Origin: Coriobacteriia bacterium
GTDB lineage: Bacteria; Actinomycetota; Coriobacteriia; WRKU01; JAENWW01
Reading direction: 5' to 3'
NCBI GenBank assembly: GCA_016649875.1
Contig: JAENWW010000006.1
Coordinates: 42,501-86,652, forward strand
DNA length: 44,152 nt
In this document: positions 42,838-44,152 of the stretch, in pieces
How positions within the stretch are numbered: position 1 is the stretch's first letter
Layout of the letters: every line of letters begins with the position of its first letter
The notes under the pieces: generated by a model
What the model saw: only the letters and a program-made list of their open reading frames with translations
Databases searched by the model: none
What the model was told of the DNA's origin: nothing
Made by a program: the position numbers and the translations under genes

Positions 42838-43976
42838 TGGATTTATCGGATGCACGAAACGAAATCGATGAGATTGACGATTCGATAGTCGATCTGATGA
42901 AGAAGCGGATAGAAGCAACCGCGCAAATCGCGCGGTACAAAAGCGAGCACAATCAATCGATTCTCGATAAAGGACGTGAGCGAGCGGTTCTCTCCCGAAT
43001 GGCAGGCAAGGCTGGCGCAGGCTATGAAATGTATGCGCGGGCTTTGTTCACGACATTGTTCGACATCGGTAAATCGTATCAGAGCCGTGCGATGGGATGT
43101 CGAGGAGAACTCTCATCACGCATCCACGATGCGCTGGAAAACACCCCGCGAATTTTTCCCAACAAAGCCGTCGTGGCATGCCAGGGAACGGAGGGCGCGT
43201 ACTCGCAAGCTGCGACCGATAAGCTCTTTTCTTTGCCGAACATTGTGTATTTCAACACCTTCGAGGCGGTTTTCCAAGCGGTTGAACAAGGACTTTGCGA
43301 TTACGGCATGCTTCCCATCGAGAACAGCTCCTACGGCTCGGTGACGGAAGTCTACGATCTCATGAAGCAGCGTGATTTCCATATCGCCCGTAGCGTGAAA
43401 TTGCACATTCATCACGCGTTGCTTGCCAACGATGGCGCAAAGCTCGAGGACATAAAAGAGATTTATTCACATGAGCAGGCGATCGGTCAGTGTGGTGAGT
43501 TCTTGAAGGGGCTTTCAGACGTGCATGTCAATGTCGTCGAAAACACCGCCGTCGCCGCGCGAATGGTCAAGGAGTCGGGGAGAGGGGACGTTGCGGCGAT
43601 ATCTGCAATCGAGTGTGCCCGACTCTACGATCTGACGGTGCTCAGCGAATCGATACAAAACAGCGACAACAACTATACGCGCTTCATTTGCATCTCCAAG
43701 AAGCTCGAAATATACCCCGGCGCAAACAAGATAAGCCTTATGTTCACGGTTCCTCACGAGCCTGGATCGCTCTATTCGATGATTTCCAAGTTTGCCACAC
43801 TCGGGGTAAATCTCACCAAAATCGAAAGTAGGCCTCTGGCCGGAAGTGATTTTAAATTCATGTTTTATTTCGACATGGATGCAAGCGTCTATGATGCGAC
43901 TTTCATCGATCTTCTTTGCGAACTTGATGAGGCAATCGATCAGTTCGCGTTTCTCGGGGCTTATAGCGAAGTATGA
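42837..43976 (+). CDS. pheA: bifunctional chorismate mutase / prephenate dehydratase
   Basis: The 379-residue protein has an AroQ chorismate mutase domain (1-90, with DARNEIDEIDDSIVDLMKKRIEATAQIARYK), a prephenate dehydratase domain (about 107-285: VACQGTEGAYSQAA, LPIENSSYGSVTEVYDLM, NNYTRFICISKK) and a C-terminal ACT domain (about 298-375: GSLYSMISKFATLGVNLTKIESRPL). The ESRP motif and GALV-like region bind Phe for feedback. It makes phenylpyruvate from chorismate. The start ATG overlaps the aroC stop (TGATG). It is the last gene of the operon; no transaminase is present. An IS-like element follows 38 bases later. Confidence 0.96.
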   Translation: MDLSDARNEIDEIDDSIVDLMKKRIEATAQIARYKSEHNQSILDKGRERAVLSRMAGKAGAGYEMYARALFTTLFDIGKSYQSRAMGCRGELSSRIHDALENTPRIFPNKAVVACQGTEGAYSQAATDKLFSLPNIVYFNTFEAVFQAVEQGLCDYGMLPIENSSYGSVTEVYDLMKQRDFHIARSVKLHIHHALLANDGAKLEDIKEIYSHEQAIGQCGEFLKGLSDVHVNVVENTAVAARMVKESGRGDVAAISAIECARLYDLTVLSESIQNSDNNYTRFICISKKLEIYPGANKISLMFTVPHEPGSLYSMISKFATLGVNLTKIESRPLAGSDFKFMFYFDMDASVYDATFIDLLCELDEAIDQFAFLGAYSEV

Positions 43977-44025
43977 GCAAGGAGTAAACGCACAAAAACG
44001 ACGCGCCCTTTTGGTGTGAACCCCT

Positions 44026-44066
44026 AAAGTTGGACTTGGATTTAAATTCAGGTCCAACTTTTTTAT
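44026..44066 (+). terminator. hairpin with T-run at the end of the aro operon, within the IS end
   Basis: AAAGTTGGAC (44026-44035) pairs with GTCCAACTTT (44052-44061), followed by more T to 44066. It lies inside the presumed IS end, upstream of OrfA, so it could keep outside transcription from the transposase while also ending the pheA transcript. Confidence 0.7.
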
Positions 44067-44077
44067 TAGGAGGTCAC

Positions 44078-44152
44078 ATGGCGAGGAGCAACATAACTAC
44101 GGCAACAAAAGCAAAGGCAATTGAGATGTTTAGGCAAGGTCGCCGTAGCAAA
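44078..44152 (+). CDS. IS3-like transposase OrfA, N-terminal part (cut by window end)
   Basis: The frame begins at ATG 44078, 4 bases after a good AGGAGG, and codes for MARSNITTATKAKAIEMF then RQGRRSK before the window ends. Small basic OrfA proteins with a helix-turn-helix (here TTATKAKAIEMFRQGRRSK) bind the IS ends. Only 25 residues are visible, so the call rests on the start pattern and the flanking terminal repeat. Confidence 0.5.
   Translation, partial: MARSNITTATKAKAIEMFRQGRRSK

Larger units (their letters stand above)
44015..44152 (+). mobile_element. left edge of an IS3-family-like insertion sequence (continues outside window)
   Basis: TGTGAACCCCTAAAGTTGGAC at 44015-44035 looks like the terminal repeat of IS3-family elements, and an OrfA-like frame starts within 65 bases. 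The other end and any target duplication lie beyond the window, so the boundary is an estimate. Confidence 0.6.

Overview
The window reads as a stretch of bacterial chromosome, probably from an anaerobic or microaerobic member of the Actinomycetota, with class Coriobacteriia or a close relative as my best guess. The evidence is the rpsA, coaE, uvrB gene set (an actinobacterial neighbourhood), a four-domain S1 with an acidic tail, moderate GC, a haem operon and a hydrogenase maturation protease. The taxonomy is inference; no 16S rRNA gene is present and no search was run.

Layout. 1-2459: the 3' part of a 23S rRNA gene, then 5S rRNA closed by a long terminator stem. 2687-4726: a NifU-type Fe-S scaffold gene and rpsA (ribosomal protein S1), whose leader contains a terminator-like hairpin. 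4810-9150: a leftward marR plus heterodimeric ABC exporter cassette with a perfect palindromic operator; it sits between rpsA and coaE. 9215-14194: coaE, uvrB, cardiolipin synthase, comF. 14206-19030: an uncharacterised structured-RNA candidate, three polar amino acid-binding lipoproteins, one permease and one ATPase. 19210-21046: a SHOCT protein, a U32 peptidase-family (tRNA hydroxylation type) protein and two tRNA-Val genes. 21047-21612: a broken DUF1345 gene abutting the second tRNA. 21646-28820: lipoate ligase, an unknown membrane protein, RNase D, a zinc metallopeptidase, xseA, xseB, a HIT protein and a ferredoxin/ASKHA (RACo-like) protein. 29131-31200: acetyl-CoA synthetase. 31381-36460: haem genes hemE, hemH and two tandem hemY/hemG paralogues. 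36457-38462: leftward hydrogenase maturation protease and a HemN/HemW-type radical SAM protein. 38453-43976: a five-gene aromatic amino acid operon (DAHP synthase, TyrA, AroA, AroC, PheA). 44015-44152: the left edge of an IS3-like insertion sequence.

The most striking signal is upstream of the aromatic operon. A 29-codon leader ORF (38490-38579) has ten Phe/Tyr/Trp codons, and the RNA can fold in two mutually exclusive ways: 1:2 plus a 3:4 terminator ending in seven T, or an 11-bp 2:3 antiterminator. This is the full logic of a ribosome-mediated attenuator sensing aromatic amino acids. A second, smaller candidate of the same kind (peptide MVSYFYTSAR, with an extended Shine-Dalgarno match and a following terminator hairpin) lies in front of the second amino acid-binding lipoprotein gene. 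Aromatic supply may therefore control both biosynthesis and uptake in this genome; this is a hypothesis from sequence alone.
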